The position numbers and the translations under genes are program-made. A stretch of 64,000 bases of DNA from Campylobacter sp. RM16189 (GTDB lineage: Bacteria > Campylobacterota > Campylobacteria > Campylobacterales > Campylobacteraceae), in assembly GCF_012978815.1 (NCBI RefSeq), contig NZ_LIWR01000044.1:186001-250000 (forward strand), read 5' to 3'. The notes beneath the pieces are model-generated. The model was not told where the DNA came from. It ran no database searches and saw only the letters and a list, made by a program, of their open reading frames with translations. Below are positions 38,719 through 51,725 of this stretch, in pieces (within the stretch, counting starts at the first letter, position 1; each line of letters opens with the position of its first letter).

Positions 38719-41076
38719 TTAATTTTTAAGTTGCAAGAGTGTATTTAGCATCTCGTTGCTTGTAGTTATCGTCTTTGAGTTAGCTTGAAATCCGCGCTGA
38801 ACGACAATTAGCTGAGTTAGTGAGCGGCTTAGATCGACGTTACTCATCTCTAAGCTTGAAGCTGAAATTTTGCCACGTCCGGAAGTATTAGCAGCACCTA
38901 TTATCGGATCTCCTGAGTTTGCAGTCATTGCAAATAAGTTACCGCCTTCGCTTGTAAGACCTTCATTATTTGTAAATTTAGCCACTGCAACTTGCGCAAG
39001 TCCTAAGCTTCTACCGTTTGTAAATGTGCCTACAAGCGTGCCTGACTCATCTATTCTAAGACCGTTTAATTCGCCTCCTGTATAACCATCTTGGCTGATA
39101 TTTGCAGTTGCTGAGTCGTTATCATAGCTTGTCATTCCGGTAAAGCCCATCGTGTCACCTAAATTTAGCTCTATATGCTGACCTGCCGATGAGCCGTTAG
39201 CCGCGCCAAATGTGATACTGGCAGGGCTATATGTACCAAGCGAACCGTCAGCATTAAATCTAATATATCCTGTTATTACATTTTCAGGTTTGCCGTCGAA
39301 ATTTATCTTATTTGGCTCGGCAACTTGGATAATCATCGTCCATTCTGTTCCGTTATTTTCAGTATATGCTCGTTTTGTAAAATCAAGCTTTACGTTGTGT
39401 TTAGCGCCTAAACTATCGAATACATCTATGCTTGAGCTGTGGCTTGCCATATGCAGGCTATCTGTTACACGTTTTGATTCGCCTGTGCTTAATGAACCTG
39501 CTAAAACGGCCATAGTTTTTTTAAATCCGATATTTTCAGTGACGTTATTTTTGGCATTGTTTAGACCTGTTATAGTTAGATACATATTGTGGTCATTATC
39601 ATCGGTATCATTGTTTGCAGTAGGTTTTGGATTATTAGTTGCAGGATCTATTGTGCCATCGGTTGCATCTGCGTCATCTTCATTAAATGCATCACCTTTT
39701 GGGTTTTTTATCTGAAATTGACCATATTCGTTTACAGTTACTTCTACGCCATCGTTTTTATTATCTGCTATTTTATCTGTGAAATCTGTTTGTTTAGGCG
39801 TGCCATCAGCTTCATTGCCGACTTTTTCTCCAATATAATTTACCCAAAGTCTTGCATCTTTTTGCATAGCTTCTCTTAAATCTTCTGTAGTTGTGACTTT
39901 TCTCTCTGTAGAGTCGTTATAAGTATGAGTTGAATTTGTCCTTGTTTTGCTATAAGTATATTGATAAGCTGTAATGATATTTGTAGTAACTAAATCTCCT
40001 ATAGCTGTATTTGCTACAAGTTTTATATTTTTATTTTCAACTGATGCTCCTAAATTATTTCTGTTGGTTAATACAAGTTGATTTCCATTAGTTACGCTTG
40101 CTTCAACACCTGTTTTATTATATTTCTCATTTATTGCAGCTGCTAACTGGCTAATATTCTTAATATTGCCTAGTTTTATATTTTCTCCATTTAAAATAAT
40201 ATCGAGTGTCTGTGGTGCCGCAAAATTTCCAAGTGGATCGGCCCCTACGTTTAGCGCCTTTGTCTTAGCATCCGCGTAACTTATCCAAATGCCTTGACCA
40301 TCTCTTAGATTATAAGCGTCTCCATCATTATTAAATAACACTCCTAGATCTGCTCCTCTTTCTCTTAGTCTTTGTTCACCAGTTTTTGTTACATAAAACT
40401 CATCTTCTCCAACATTATTTTCATCATGTATTTCATTGTCTGTTTTAATATTATCAATAGGAGATTTCTCAACCCAGCGACTGTATTGATCAAGTTGATA
40501 GATAGGAATTTTTTTCGTCCCTACGTCATCGCCGCTATCAAGGTTAGCTTTTAATGCTATTTCGGTAGTAGCGCGAGCAGGAGTAGTAAGTCCCGGTGGG
40601 ATAATGATATTTTCTATCGGTCTTGTTGGGTCTATTTCTCCTGTTGTTTCATCTCTCATCCAGCCTTGAACTATGTGTCCGCCGTTATCTACGAAATTTC
40701 CTACACTATCACGAGAAAAATCGCCGTTTCTAGTATAAAGACGAGTTTTTCCACTGTCTGGACTAACTATAAAAAATCCATCACCTTGAAGCGCGATATC
40801 GGTCTGTTTATCTGTAGTTTGAAGTGAGCCTTGCTTAAAAATTTTAGTAGTAGTATTTACTTGCGTTCCAAGACCTACTTGCATTGAATTTAGACCGCCA
40901 TGTTTATTTTGAGGCGCAGTAGATACACGTGCGGTTTGATATATAAGATCATCAAAATTTGCTCTACTATATTTAAATCCTATGGTATTTACGTTTGCTA
41001 TGTTGTTACCTTCAACATCCATTGCTATTTGGTGAGCCTGAAGTCCCGTAACTCCAGACCAAAGAGATCTCATCAT
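38719..41076 (-). CDS. flgE: Flagellar hook protein FlgE (large form)
   Basis: 785 residues from ATG 41076 (AAAGGA 7 bp ahead). Conserved rod/hook ends form the D0 coiled coil: N-terminal MRSLWSGVTGLQAHQIAMDV then NNIANVNTIGFKYSRANF, and C-terminal SNVDLSRSLTQLIVVQRGFQ with ITTSNEMLNTLLQLKN. The middle 500 residues are variable surface domains, which in Campylobacter makes the hook unusually large. A longer frame to 41097 is not used. A sigma-54 promoter lies 37-54 bp upstream. A second FlgE-like gene is at 55624-57252. Confidence 0.95.
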   Translation of the reverse strand: MMRSLWSGVTGLQAHQIAMDVEGNNIANVNTIGFKYSRANFDDLIYQTARVSTAPQNKHGGLNSMQVGLGTQVNTTTKIFKQGSLQTTDKQTDIALQGDGFFIVSPDSGKTRLYTRNGDFSRDSVGNFVDNGGHIVQGWMRDETTGEIDPTRPIENIIIPPGLTTPARATTEIALKANLDSGDDVGTKKIPIYQLDQYSRWVEKSPIDNIKTDNEIHDENNVGEDEFYVTKTGEQRLRERGADLGVLFNNDGDAYNLRDGQGIWISYADAKTKALNVGADPLGNFAAPQTLDIILNGENIKLGNIKNISQLAAAINEKYNKTGVEASVTNGNQLVLTNRNNLGASVENKNIKLVANTAIGDLVTTNIITAYQYTYSKTRTNSTHTYNDSTERKVTTTEDLREAMQKDARLWVNYIGEKVGNEADGTPKQTDFTDKIADNKNDGVEVTVNEYGQFQIKNPKGDAFNEDDADATDGTIDPATNNPKPTANNDTDDNDHNMYLTITGLNNAKNNVTENIGFKKTMAVLAGSLSTGESKRVTDSLHMASHSSSIDVFDSLGAKHNVKLDFTKRAYTENNGTEWTMIIQVAEPNKINFDGKPENVITGYIRFNADGSLGTYSPASITFGAANGSSAGQHIELNLGDTMGFTGMTSYDNDSATANISQDGYTGGELNGLRIDESGTLVGTFTNGRSLGLAQVAVAKFTNNEGLTSEGGNLFAMTANSGDPIIGAANTSGRGKISASSLEMSNVDLSRSLTQLIVVQRGFQANSKTITTSNEMLNTLLQLKN

Positions 41077-41112
41077 AATCTTATCCTTTATATGCAATTT
41101 TTAAAAAGATAA

Positions 41113-41130
41113 AAGCAAAAGATGTTCCAA
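41113..41130 (-). promoter_or_regulatory. Sigma-54 promoter of the large flgE
   Basis: On the minus strand TTGGAACATCTTTTGCTT: GG and GC are exactly 10 bp apart, matching the Campylobacter RpoN consensus. Control is therefore probably by the FlgSR two-component system, as for hook genes in this group. Confidence 0.9.
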
Positions 41131-41210
41131 AAAATGTAAATAGAGTAAAGAATAGTAATTAAATTTTATAGCCTACCAGTCAAGTATAGCAGGCTATAAA
41201 ATTATAGGGA

Positions 41211-42551
41211 TTATAATATCATTGCTCCTATAATACCACCTATTATAAGTGGAATATTAAAGAAAATAAATGTCGGCACGCAAGTATCATATATATGATT
41301 GTGCTGTCCGTCGGCATTTAGACCTGCTGTTGGTCCAAGAGTACTATCACTTGCAGGACTTCCCGCATCTCCAAGTGCTGCAGCAATACCAACTAAAAGA
41401 ATAATAGCCGGAAATGAAAAACCTAAAGATATAGAAAGCGGAACATAGATCGCAGCTATAATAGGTATGGTGCCAAAGCTAGTTCCTATGCCCATAGTTA
41501 CAAGTAGTCCTATGGTTAGCATCATTATAGCTCCTCCTAATTTTCCACCAGCGATACTGCTAGCAAAATTTACAAGTTGTTCGATACCGCCACTCTCTCT
41601 TAAAACAGAGCCAAAGCCAGCTGCAACAAGCATAATAAATGCGATAAAGCCCATCATGGCTAGACCGCTATCCATGACTTTGTCTATCTTGTTATACTCT
41701 ATGCCACCAAAAGCCACCATAACAAGAAGTCCCAAAAGTGCCCCAAGAGGCATACTTGATGTGTAAATTTGCACTACAAACGCTACTATGGCACCTCCTA
41801 AGACAGCCCACTCTTTCTTTGTCATTTTTAGGCTTTTAGCTAATTCCGCTTCTTGCATCTCTAAATTTTCAAAGTTTGTATGTTTATATTCTCTTTTTTT
41901 AGAATAAAATATAGAGATTGCCAAAAATAGGCCTACTAGCATTGAAAATCCGCCTATCCACATTACACTTTGAATATCTGAAATTTCTACATTTACGCCA
42001 TTATTTGCAAGTTCTTTTTTTATAATACCGTGAAAAATAAGTCCAAAACCTACGCTAAGGCTTACATAAGGCGCTTTTAAACCAAATGTCAGAGCTGTTG
42101 CTATAGCACGTCTATCTATATTTAATTTATTCATAAGAGGTAAAAGTGGTGGAATCAGTATAGGTATAAATGCTATATGCACAGGGATTAAATTTTGTGA
42201 AAAGCATGCTACCGCAGCGATTATTAAAGCAAAATATGTACGAGTGCTACTTAAAATTTTAGTTATGCTATTTATTAAAATCGCTGTTAAATTGGTATTT
42301 GCAATAGCTGCGGCAAGGGCCCCTAATAAAATATAGCTAAGAGAGGTTTCTAAATTTCCCTTCATACCGGTGATTAGAGTAGAAGTAGTGGCTGTTAGGG
42401 CATCAAAAAATGCACTAAAACTAGCAAATCCATTATTATACATTAAACCTGCAACAAGCGCAGAAACTAGAATCGATAATAATACATTAAAGCGAAGCAG
42501 ACAAAGCACAGTCATAATTACTATGCTTACAACAACGGGATTAGAGAGCAT
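41211..42551 (-). CDS. YuiF-type sodium/proton antiporter family protein
   Basis: 446 residues with about 11-12 membrane segments. The N-terminal LCLLRFNVLLSILVSALVAG and the middle stretch CFSQNLIPVHIAFIPILIPP resemble the YuiF/Na_H_antiport_2 proteins; GDAGSPASDSTLGPTAGLNADGQHNH near the C-terminus is a typical loop. Some relatives carry histidine or other amino acids, so antiport is not proven. Divergent from ilvD; the 198-bp gap between is AT-rich. Confidence 0.82.
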   Translation of the reverse strand: MLSNPVVVSIVIMTVLCLLRFNVLLSILVSALVAGLMYNNGFASFSAFFDALTATTSTLITGMKGNLETSLSYILLGALAAAIANTNLTAILINSITKILSSTRTYFALIIAAVACFSQNLIPVHIAFIPILIPPLLPLMNKLNIDRRAIATALTFGLKAPYVSLSVGFGLIFHGIIKKELANNGVNVEISDIQSVMWIGGFSMLVGLFLAISIFYSKKREYKHTNFENLEMQEAELAKSLKMTKKEWAVLGGAIVAFVVQIYTSSMPLGALLGLLVMVAFGGIEYNKIDKVMDSGLAMMGFIAFIMLVAAGFGSVLRESGGIEQLVNFASSIAGGKLGGAIMMLTIGLLVTMGIGTSFGTIPIIAAIYVPLSISLGFSFPAIILLVGIAAALGDAGSPASDSTLGPTAGLNADGQHNHIYDTCVPTFIFFNIPLIIGGIIGAMIL

Positions 42552-42749
42552 AAAATTTCCTTATTTTGATGAATAATTGGGTATTATACCTCTATTTGTC
42601 TTAAATTTATAAATTATTAAGTTTGATTTTGAAATAAATTTGAACAATAATTTATGTAAAAAAACATATTTCAAGCAAGGCAAGATTATTTTATACCTAT
42701 ATAATCAAATAATTGATAAAATCTATAAAATTTTACTAAAAGGAAAGAC

Positions 42750-44423
42750 ATGAGAAGCGATATCATAAAAAAAGGCTACACAAGAGCGCCTCATCGCTCG
42801 CTTTTACGCGCTACTGGGCTTAAAGACGAAGATTTTGATAAGCCGTTTATCGGCATCGCAAACAGCTTTATCGAGATAATTCCCGGGCATTTTTTCCTAA
42901 ATCGCTACTCTGAAATTTTAAAAGACGAAATTCGTAAAAACGGCTGTGTGCCGTTTGAATTTAACTGCATAGGCGTAGATGACGGTATCGCGATGGGGCA
43001 TGGCGGTATGCTTTATAGCTTGCCAAGCCGCGAGATCATAGCAAATTCGGTTGAAACGGTTATGAATGCGCACGCACTTGACGCACTTGTTTGTATGCCA
43101 AACTGCGACAAGATCGTGCCTGGAATGGTTATGGGCGCACTTAGAGTAAATGTACCGACCGTATTTGTAAGCGGCGGACCGATGAAAAAGGGCTACACTA
43201 AAGACGGACGCCCGATTGATCTTGCTACGGCGTTTGAAGCAGTGGGCAAATTTGAGACCAAAGAGATAAGCGAAGCCGAGTTAAAAGATATCGAGTGTAA
43301 CGCCTGTCCTAGCGGTGGAAGTTGTAGCGGAATGTTTACGGCAAACTCCATGAATACGCTTTGCGAGGCGATGGGTATAGCGCTAAGCGGCAACGGCACG
43401 ATACTGGCTCTTACACCTGAGCGAGAAGAGCTCGTGCGAAAAGCGGCGCGTAGAATTTGCGAGATCGCGCTTGATGAGAGATTTAAAATTCGCAACATCC
43501 TAAACGCAAAAGCCGTTAGAAACGCACTTGTAGTTGATATGGCGATGGGCGGAAGCAGTAATACCGTGCTTCATATGCTTGCTATCGCGCGTGAAGCAGG
43601 AGTAGATCTGCAAATTTCAGAGCTAAATGAAATAAGCTCAAACATCGCTCACATAGCCAAGATAAGCCCAAGCTTGCCAAACGTGCATATGGAAGATGTG
43701 GGGCGAGCTGGCGGTATGAACGCCGTGATAAAGGAAATTTCACGCCGCGATAACGGAATGCTGTACTTAGAAAATTTAACCGTTTCGGGCGAAACCTTAG
43801 GCGAGCGCGTGGGGCTTAGCGAGATAAAAGATGAAAGCGTGATTCATAAAGTCGAAAATGCCTATTCACAAGTTGGCGGGCTGGCGATTTTGTTTGGAAA
43901 TTTAGCCGAGCAAGGATGTGTGATAAAGACGGCAGGCATCGTGGGAGAGCGTAAATTTAGCGGTAAGGCGGTTTGTTTTAACTCTCAAGATGAGGCGATA
44001 GAGGGGATTTCAAGCGGTAAAGTAAATAAGGGTGACGTGGTCGTCATACGATACGAAGGTCCGCGCGGAGGACCCGGAATGCAAGAGATGCTAAGCCCTA
44101 CTAGCCTAATAATGGGTCGCGGGCTTGGTGCGGACGTGGCGCTGATAACGGACGGACGCTTTAGCGGTGCAACAAGAGGACTGAGCATAGGGCACGTAAG
44201 CCCCGAAGCTGCTGAAGGCGGTATGATAGGACTACTTCGTGACGGCGATATAATCGATATAGACGTCGATACTTATAGTATAAATGTGCGCTTAGACGAG
44301 GCTGAAATTTTACGTCGTCGCGCAGAATTTACGCCGCTTGAAAAGGAGCTAAATTCTCGCTGGTTAAGACAATATCGCAAGCTTGTGACAAATGCGAGCA
44401 GCGGAGCGATTTTGGAAGCTTAA
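42750..44423 (+). CDS. ilvD: Dihydroxy-acid dehydratase
   Basis: 557 residues. Third step of branched-chain amino acid and pantothenate precursor synthesis. Fe-S ligand cysteines lie in [15 protein letters not shown] (about 118-132) and [20 protein letters not shown] (about 187-206), and [20 protein letters not shown] is near the C-terminus. AAAGGAAAG precedes the ATG. Base use (more GC) differs slightly from the AT-rich antiporter beside it. Confidence 0.97.
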   Translation: MRSDIIKKGYTRAPHRSLLRATGLKDEDFDKPFIGIANSFIEIIPGHFFLNRYSEILKDEIRKNGCVPFEFNCIGVDDGIAMGHGGMLYSLPSREIIANSVETVMNAHALDALVCMPNCDKIVPGMVMGALRVNVPTVFVSGGPMKKGYTKDGRPIDLATAFEAVGKFETKEISEAELKDIECNACPSGGSCSGMFTANSMNTLCEAMGIALSGNGTILALTPEREELVRKAARRICEIALDERFKIRNILNAKAVRNALVVDMAMGGSSNTVLHMLAIAREAGVDLQISELNEISSNIAHIAKISPSLPNVHMEDVGRAGGMNAVIKEISRRDNGMLYLENLTVSGETLGERVGLSEIKDESVIHKVENAYSQVGGLAILFGNLAEQGCVIKTAGIVGERKFSGKAVCFNSQDEAIEGISSGKVNKGDVVVIRYEGPRGGPGMQEMLSPTSLIMGRGLGADVALITDGRFSGATRGLSIGHVSPEAAEGGMIGLLRDGDIIDIDVDTYSINVRLDEAEILRRRAEFTPLEKELNSRWLRQYRKLVTNASSGAILEA

Positions 44424-44438
44424 ATTTGGAAGATGTAT

Positions 44439-45254
44439 ATGAAAATTTTAGTAGTGTTTTTAAGCTTTTTTGCAATACTTCTGGCAAATGAATGCGTTGA
44501 TGCAAGTAGTTGTTTTGAAGAGGGTAGCAAGGCGGCATTTTCAGGAGATTATATGCTATCTAATAAATTTTATAAAAAAGCTTGTGAAATGGGGCATCAG
44601 GGTGCTTGTGAAAGAATGAAAGAGTATGAGGACAAAAAAGAGGCGATAAATATGCAAGTCTCTGCTGAGCAGTTTAATATAGTTAAAAAATCCTGTGAAG
44701 GCGGAGATGTAAAACAGTGTGAGAGCTTGGCTACATTTTATATGTCCGGAAAAGGAACAAAACAAGATTATAAGTCAGCTTATGAGATAGCTAAGAGTTG
44801 GTGCGATAAGGGAGAGGCGAAATTTTGTACTCTTGCAGGAATGCTTAATGATGATGGAGTTCTTGGTGAGGCTAATTATCAAGAGGCTATGAAGTATTAT
44901 GAAAAGGCTTGTGAAAAGCTAGATGCTCAAGCTTGTACAAATTTAGGTCTTATCTATATCTCTGGGCGTGGTGTGAGCGCCGATATGAATCTTGGAGTAT
45001 CTTATGTCAACAAAGGCTGCGAGAATGGCGATGTAAATGGCTGTGTGGTGCTTGGAGAATTTTACTTCAAAAATAAAGATTACGATAAGGCTAAGCCGTA
45101 TTTAAAGGCTACTTGCGAGAATGGAAACGGCGTTTCTTGCATGTATATGGGTATAGCCTTGATGCCAAAGGATTTTAGGGGTCAAATAAGCGTAGAGGCC
45201 GCTGCATACTTCGATAGAGCTTGTAAGCTAGGTATTAAAGAGGGGTGTTTGTAA
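44439..45254 (+). CDS. Cys-rich Sel1-repeat (Hcp-like) exported protein
   Basis: 271 residues from ATG 44439 (GGA 8 bp ahead); an ATG at 44433 is closer than usual to that site. Signal peptide MKILVVFLSFFAILLANE, then Sel1/TPR-like repeats of about 36 residues each ending in AC or C pairs (KKACEMGHQGACERM, KYYEKACEKLDAQACTNLGL, DRACKLGIKEGCL). Cys pairs make disulfide-clamped repeats as in Helicobacter Hcp proteins. Protein binding or periplasmic adaptor role is likely. Follows ilvD by 15 bp. Confidence 0.87.
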   Translation: MKILVVFLSFFAILLANECVDASSCFEEGSKAAFSGDYMLSNKFYKKACEMGHQGACERMKEYEDKKEAINMQVSAEQFNIVKKSCEGGDVKQCESLATFYMSGKGTKQDYKSAYEIAKSWCDKGEAKFCTLAGMLNDDGVLGEANYQEAMKYYEKACEKLDAQACTNLGLIYISGRGVSADMNLGVSYVNKGCENGDVNGCVVLGEFYFKNKDYDKAKPYLKATCENGNGVSCMYMGIALMPKDFRGQISVEAAAYFDRACKLGIKEGCL

Positions 45255-45272
45255 ATTAGCATTTGTTAGTTA

Positions 45273-45306
45273 AAATTTATAGGCGAAACTTAACGCCTAT
45301 AAATTT
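45273..45306. terminator. Bidirectional terminator between the Sel1 gene and the bd oxidase operon
   Basis: Perfect 13-bp stem AAATTTATAGGCG / CGCCTATAAATTT, loop of 8 nt, between convergent genes. Confidence 0.82.
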
Positions 45307-45323
45307 GATTATAAGATATTATT

Positions 45324-45467
45324 TTAATTGCTCTTCTTTTCTTCTTCTAAATTTTCAAAGTATCTTTCAGGGTATTTTTCAACCTGATTTACATTTAAAA
45401 GTACGAATTTGTAGCTCAAAAAAAGAGCAAGTATCCAAAGAAAAAAGAAAATAATTGCAGTTGTCAT
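45324..45467 (-). CDS. CydX-like small membrane protein downstream of cydB
   Basis: 47 residues read directly from the minus strand: MTTAIIFFFLWILALFLSYK, one membrane helix, then a charged tail ending LEEEKKSN. It starts 9 bp after the cydB stop and has a GGAAC upstream. Small single-helix proteins (CydX, CydS) stabilise bd oxidases, and the size and place fit, but the sequence does not match the E. coli CydX motif. Hypothesis: accessory subunit of this oxidase. Confidence 0.68.
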   Translation of the reverse strand: MTTAIIFFFLWILALFLSYKFVLLNVNQVEKYPERYFENLEEEKKSN

Positions 45468-45476
45468 ATTTGTTCC

Positions 45477-46601
45477 TTAGTATGCGTGGTGATCGTTTTT
45501 GATCTCATCTTGAGTGATTTTGCGACTATCTATAGCTCTCCAAACCACAAAGATATATGCCAATACAAATGGCACAATAAGACTTACGTAAGCCATCACT
45601 CCAAGAGTGTAGTGGCTAGAGCTTGCATTCTTTATAGTTAGCGAGCTTTGCAAATTTGAAAAAGACGGATAAAAGGCCGTATTATTTAACCCCGCTATCA
45701 AAAATAGCCCCATTACTACAAATACTACTCCGATTCCGTAAGGAACTACTCCGTAAATGCTTTTAGTAAATGCGCCTTTATAAATTCCATATAGCACAAG
45801 TCCAAGTCCTATTAACATTATAAGAGTAACGATTGGCATTTTTACTAAATTTAGAGCGTATTTAAAGCCTACTAGACTTACTATGCCTTCTGCATCATAT
45901 TCAAAGCCTGTTTTTGTAAATATCCAGATTATAAACATTAAGAAAAATGGTAGGAACAAAATAGTATTTTTTAGAACAGCTTTTCTGGCTTTTGCTCTAA
46001 AATTTTCATCCGAGATATTATTGATTAGATATAAAGCCCCGCCTACGCGAGATAGGAAAAACATCGCAATTCCAAGGGGATAGAGTAGGGGATTGGCAAG
46101 TGCCTCAAGACCTCTATATGGAGTTTTCCACTCCACGAAGTTATGCTCGCCTAGTGTAAAGTCGCTTCCTGAAAAAAATGTGCTAACGGCCATTCCTATT
46201 AAAATAACTCCAAGCGAGCCGTTTGTATAAAGAAAAATTTCATAAGTTTTTTGACCTAAAAAATTGTCCGGTTTTTTTCTATACTCGTAACTAACGGCTT
46301 GCAAAATAAAGCAAAATAAAATTGCCAGCCACACCCAATACGCCCCACCAAAGCTAGTAGCATAAAAGAGCGGAAATGCAGCAAAGCATGCTCCTCCGAA
46401 CATGACAAGGGTAGTAAATGTAAGCTCCCATTTGCGACCCACGGAATTTATTATCATGTCTTTTTCTATTTCGCTCTTAGGCAGCCCAAATATGAGTGTT
46501 TGCCCGCCCTGAACAAACATCATAAACACCAAAAGCCCGCCTAGCAAGCTAACTATAACCCACCAATAAATTTGAAGTATTTCGTGTGATAAACTAAGCA
46601 T
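45477..46601 (-). CDS. cydB: Cytochrome bd oxidase subunit II
   Basis: 374 residues from ATG 46601 (an in-frame TTG at 46610 lies too close to the AGGA). Start MLSLSHEILQIYWWVIVSLL is typical of CydB; eight to nine membrane helices. With CydA it reduces oxygen to water in the inner membrane at low oxygen. Start overlaps the cydA stop by 8 bp. Confidence 0.93.
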   Translation of the reverse strand: MLSLSHEILQIYWWVIVSLLGGLLVFMMFVQGGQTLIFGLPKSEIEKDMIINSVGRKWELTFTTLVMFGGACFAAFPLFYATSFGGAYWVWLAILFCFILQAVSYEYRKKPDNFLGQKTYEIFLYTNGSLGVILIGMAVSTFFSGSDFTLGEHNFVEWKTPYRGLEALANPLLYPLGIAMFFLSRVGGALYLINNISDENFRAKARKAVLKNTILFLPFFLMFIIWIFTKTGFEYDAEGIVSLVGFKYALNLVKMPIVTLIMLIGLGLVLYGIYKGAFTKSIYGVVPYGIGVVFVVMGLFLIAGLNNTAFYPSFSNLQSSLTIKNASSSHYTLGVMAYVSLIVPFVLAYIFVVWRAIDSRKITQDEIKNDHHAY

Positions 46602-48123
46602 GGCTTTCAAATCCTATCTTTATTTGTTTTAACATTATTTTTATCTCGGCTATCAATAGTGCCGTGAAAAGTATCGCAAATAGCGTAAATGAGATTTTGA
46701 CATTTACACTACCTAAATTTGTAGCACCTACGCCTACCGTCATCAGATCTTGTATAGCCCACGGCTGACGCCCGACTTCGGCTACTATCCATCCAGCTTC
46801 TGCTGCGATATACCCAAGAGGAATAGTCCATACGCATATCCAAAGAAGCTTTTTGAAGCTTTCGATATTATTTGCCATACATAGATACATAACTACGAAA
46901 AATAGAGCTATAAAGTATGTGCCAAGCATAACCATAATTCTAAAGCTGTAAAAGGTCAATGCTACAGGAGGCACAGCATCTGTCGGTTTTTCTAGATATC
47001 CGTAGCCTAAGAAATTCATATTGGCTTCAAGAAGATTTTGCGCTTTCGCCATAGCTTCTTTATCGCCTGCCTTTTTAGCCTCTTGATATGTTCTTAGTGC
47101 GTCTACGGCGATCTTACCCTTTGTCATCTTGCTACTTACGCTCTCTATATTACGCTTTTCATTTCCAAAAACTAAATCGTCAATACCGGGAATAAAAGCG
47201 TTTATATCTCTTTTGCCTATAAGCGAGAGCATATAAGGTATCTCTACGTCAAACATAAAAGGACTTTGTCCGTCTCCTGGTTGTTTGTCTGGCTTAAGCA
47301 TTCCAAACATCACAAGTCCTTGTCTGCTATCTCCCTCGTAAAGTCCTTCCATGGCCGCAAGCTTCATCGGTTGAGTTCTGGTTACTTGAAATCCGCTCTC
47401 GTCACCGCTAAATAGCAAGAATAAAGAAGTTACAAGGCCAAAGCTCGCCGCTACTATCATGCTTTTTTTAGCCATTATAATATGTCTTCCTTTTAGGATA
47501 AACCAGGCTGAAATTCCTATCACAAATAGAGCCGAGATAACATATCCGCTTGTTACTGTGTGTAAAAATTTAATAATTCCAACAGGACTTAATGCCACTT
47601 CAAAGAAGTTTTGCATCTCCATTCTTGCGGTGTCCGGATTAAATTTCATCCCTATTGGATACTGCATCCAACCGTTTGCTATCAAAATCCAAAGTGCGCT
47701 TAAATTTGATCCTATAGCCACAAGCCATGTTGAGATTAGGTGAAATTTTTTGCTAACTTTATCCCAACCAAAGAACATAACCGCAAAAAATGTACTTTCA
47801 AGGAAGAATGCCAAAAGTCCTTCTATAGCAAGCGGTGCACCGAATATATCGCCTACGAACCAGCTATAGTTCGCCCAGTTTGTACCGAATTCAAACTCCA
47901 TGATGATACCAGTCGCAACACCTATTGCAAAATTTATTGCAAAAAGTTTAAGCCAAAATTTAGTTATATGCTTCCACTGCTCATTTCCGGTTTTGACATA
48001 AATACTCTCCATAATAGCTATGATAAAGCTAAGTCCTAATGTCAGAGGAACGAACAGGAAGTGATAGATAGCAGTTAGTGCAAACTGCGCTCTAGACCAA
48101 TCGACAGATGCTAATTCGGACAT
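46594..48123 (-). CDS. cydA: Cytochrome bd oxidase subunit I
   Basis: 509 residues. Heme b595/d ligand His in TAIYHFLFVPLTLGLSF near the start; GWIVAEVGRQPWAIQDLMTVG is the CydA signature near 440. A short Q-loop (about 260-330) for quinol oxidation. In Campylobacter this oxidase is often called CioA because it is cyanide-insensitive. Located 1 bp after the DUF4492 gene. Confidence 0.96.
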   Translation of the reverse strand: MSELASVDWSRAQFALTAIYHFLFVPLTLGLSFIIAIMESIYVKTGNEQWKHITKFWLKLFAINFAIGVATGIIMEFEFGTNWANYSWFVGDIFGAPLAIEGLLAFFLESTFFAVMFFGWDKVSKKFHLISTWLVAIGSNLSALWILIANGWMQYPIGMKFNPDTARMEMQNFFEVALSPVGIIKFLHTVTSGYVISALFVIGISAWFILKGRHIIMAKKSMIVAASFGLVTSLFLLFSGDESGFQVTRTQPMKLAAMEGLYEGDSRQGLVMFGMLKPDKQPGDGQSPFMFDVEIPYMLSLIGKRDINAFIPGIDDLVFGNEKRNIESVSSKMTKGKIAVDALRTYQEAKKAGDKEAMAKAQNLLEANMNFLGYGYLEKPTDAVPPVALTFYSFRIMVMLGTYFIALFFVVMYLCMANNIESFKKLLWICVWTIPLGYIAAEAGWIVAEVGRQPWAIQDLMTVGVGATNLGSVNVKISFTLFAILFTALLIAEIKIMLKQIKIGFESHA

Positions 48124-48124
48124 T

Positions 48125-48340
48125 TTATTCCTTTGTTAAATTTAATATAACGAAGTCAGCCTTTTCTTCGTTTGTATTAAATTTTGTATTTAAATTTTCA
48201 TCAAAGATAAAGACTTTAAGTATCCCAAACATTATTACAAGTTTTATCGCTATAAGAAGCCATAAACTCTTGCCAAGCCTCATATTCTTAAAGCCGTCTA
48301 TATATAGTTCGGAGATATTTTTAAGGTATTTTTTAATCAT
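48125..48340 (-). CDS. DUF4492-type small membrane protein upstream of cydA
   Basis: 71 residues: MIKKYLKNISELYIDGFKNM, then one membrane helix (LWLLIAIKLVIMFGILKVFI) and a charged C-terminus. DUF4492 proteins stand before cydA in Campylobacterota and Bacteroidota. Its ATG has no Shine-Dalgarno; a TATAAA at 48351-48356 would give a leader of only about 4 nt. Likely assembly factor or subunit of the bd oxidase; not proven. Confidence 0.78.
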   Translation of the reverse strand: MIKKYLKNISELYIDGFKNMRLGKSLWLLIAIKLVIMFGILKVFIFDENLNTKFNTNEEKADFVILNLTKE

Positions 48341-48438
48341 AATATTAGATTTTATAATAAATTAACTTAAAAAATAATTTTAAATTTTAATTCAAAATCA
48401 AATTATAAGCTCTCAACCAATTATAAATTTTAAAAAGC

Positions 48439-48444
48439 TATAAT
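48439..48444 (+). promoter_or_regulatory. -10 box of pyrG
   Basis: TATAAT 33 bp before the ATG, with AGAGGA as ribosome binding site at about 48466-48471. The gap 48341-48477 has no gene. Confidence 0.6.
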
Positions 48445-48459
48445 TTGTCATTAAAATAA

Positions 48460-51697
<3,238 letters not shown>

Positions 51698-51725
51698 ATT
51701 AAGTAAATTTAATAAAGGATAAGAG

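Noticed and set aside
39212..39715. 167-codon plus-strand open frame within flgE
   Set aside because: Antisense to the conserved-end hook gene; no domain or ribosome site; produced by codon bias of flgE.
44439..45254. Beta-lactamase (HcpA-like) activity for the Sel1-repeat protein
   Set aside because: The Cys-paired Sel1 repeats give a fold, not an enzyme; no catalytic residues can be named.
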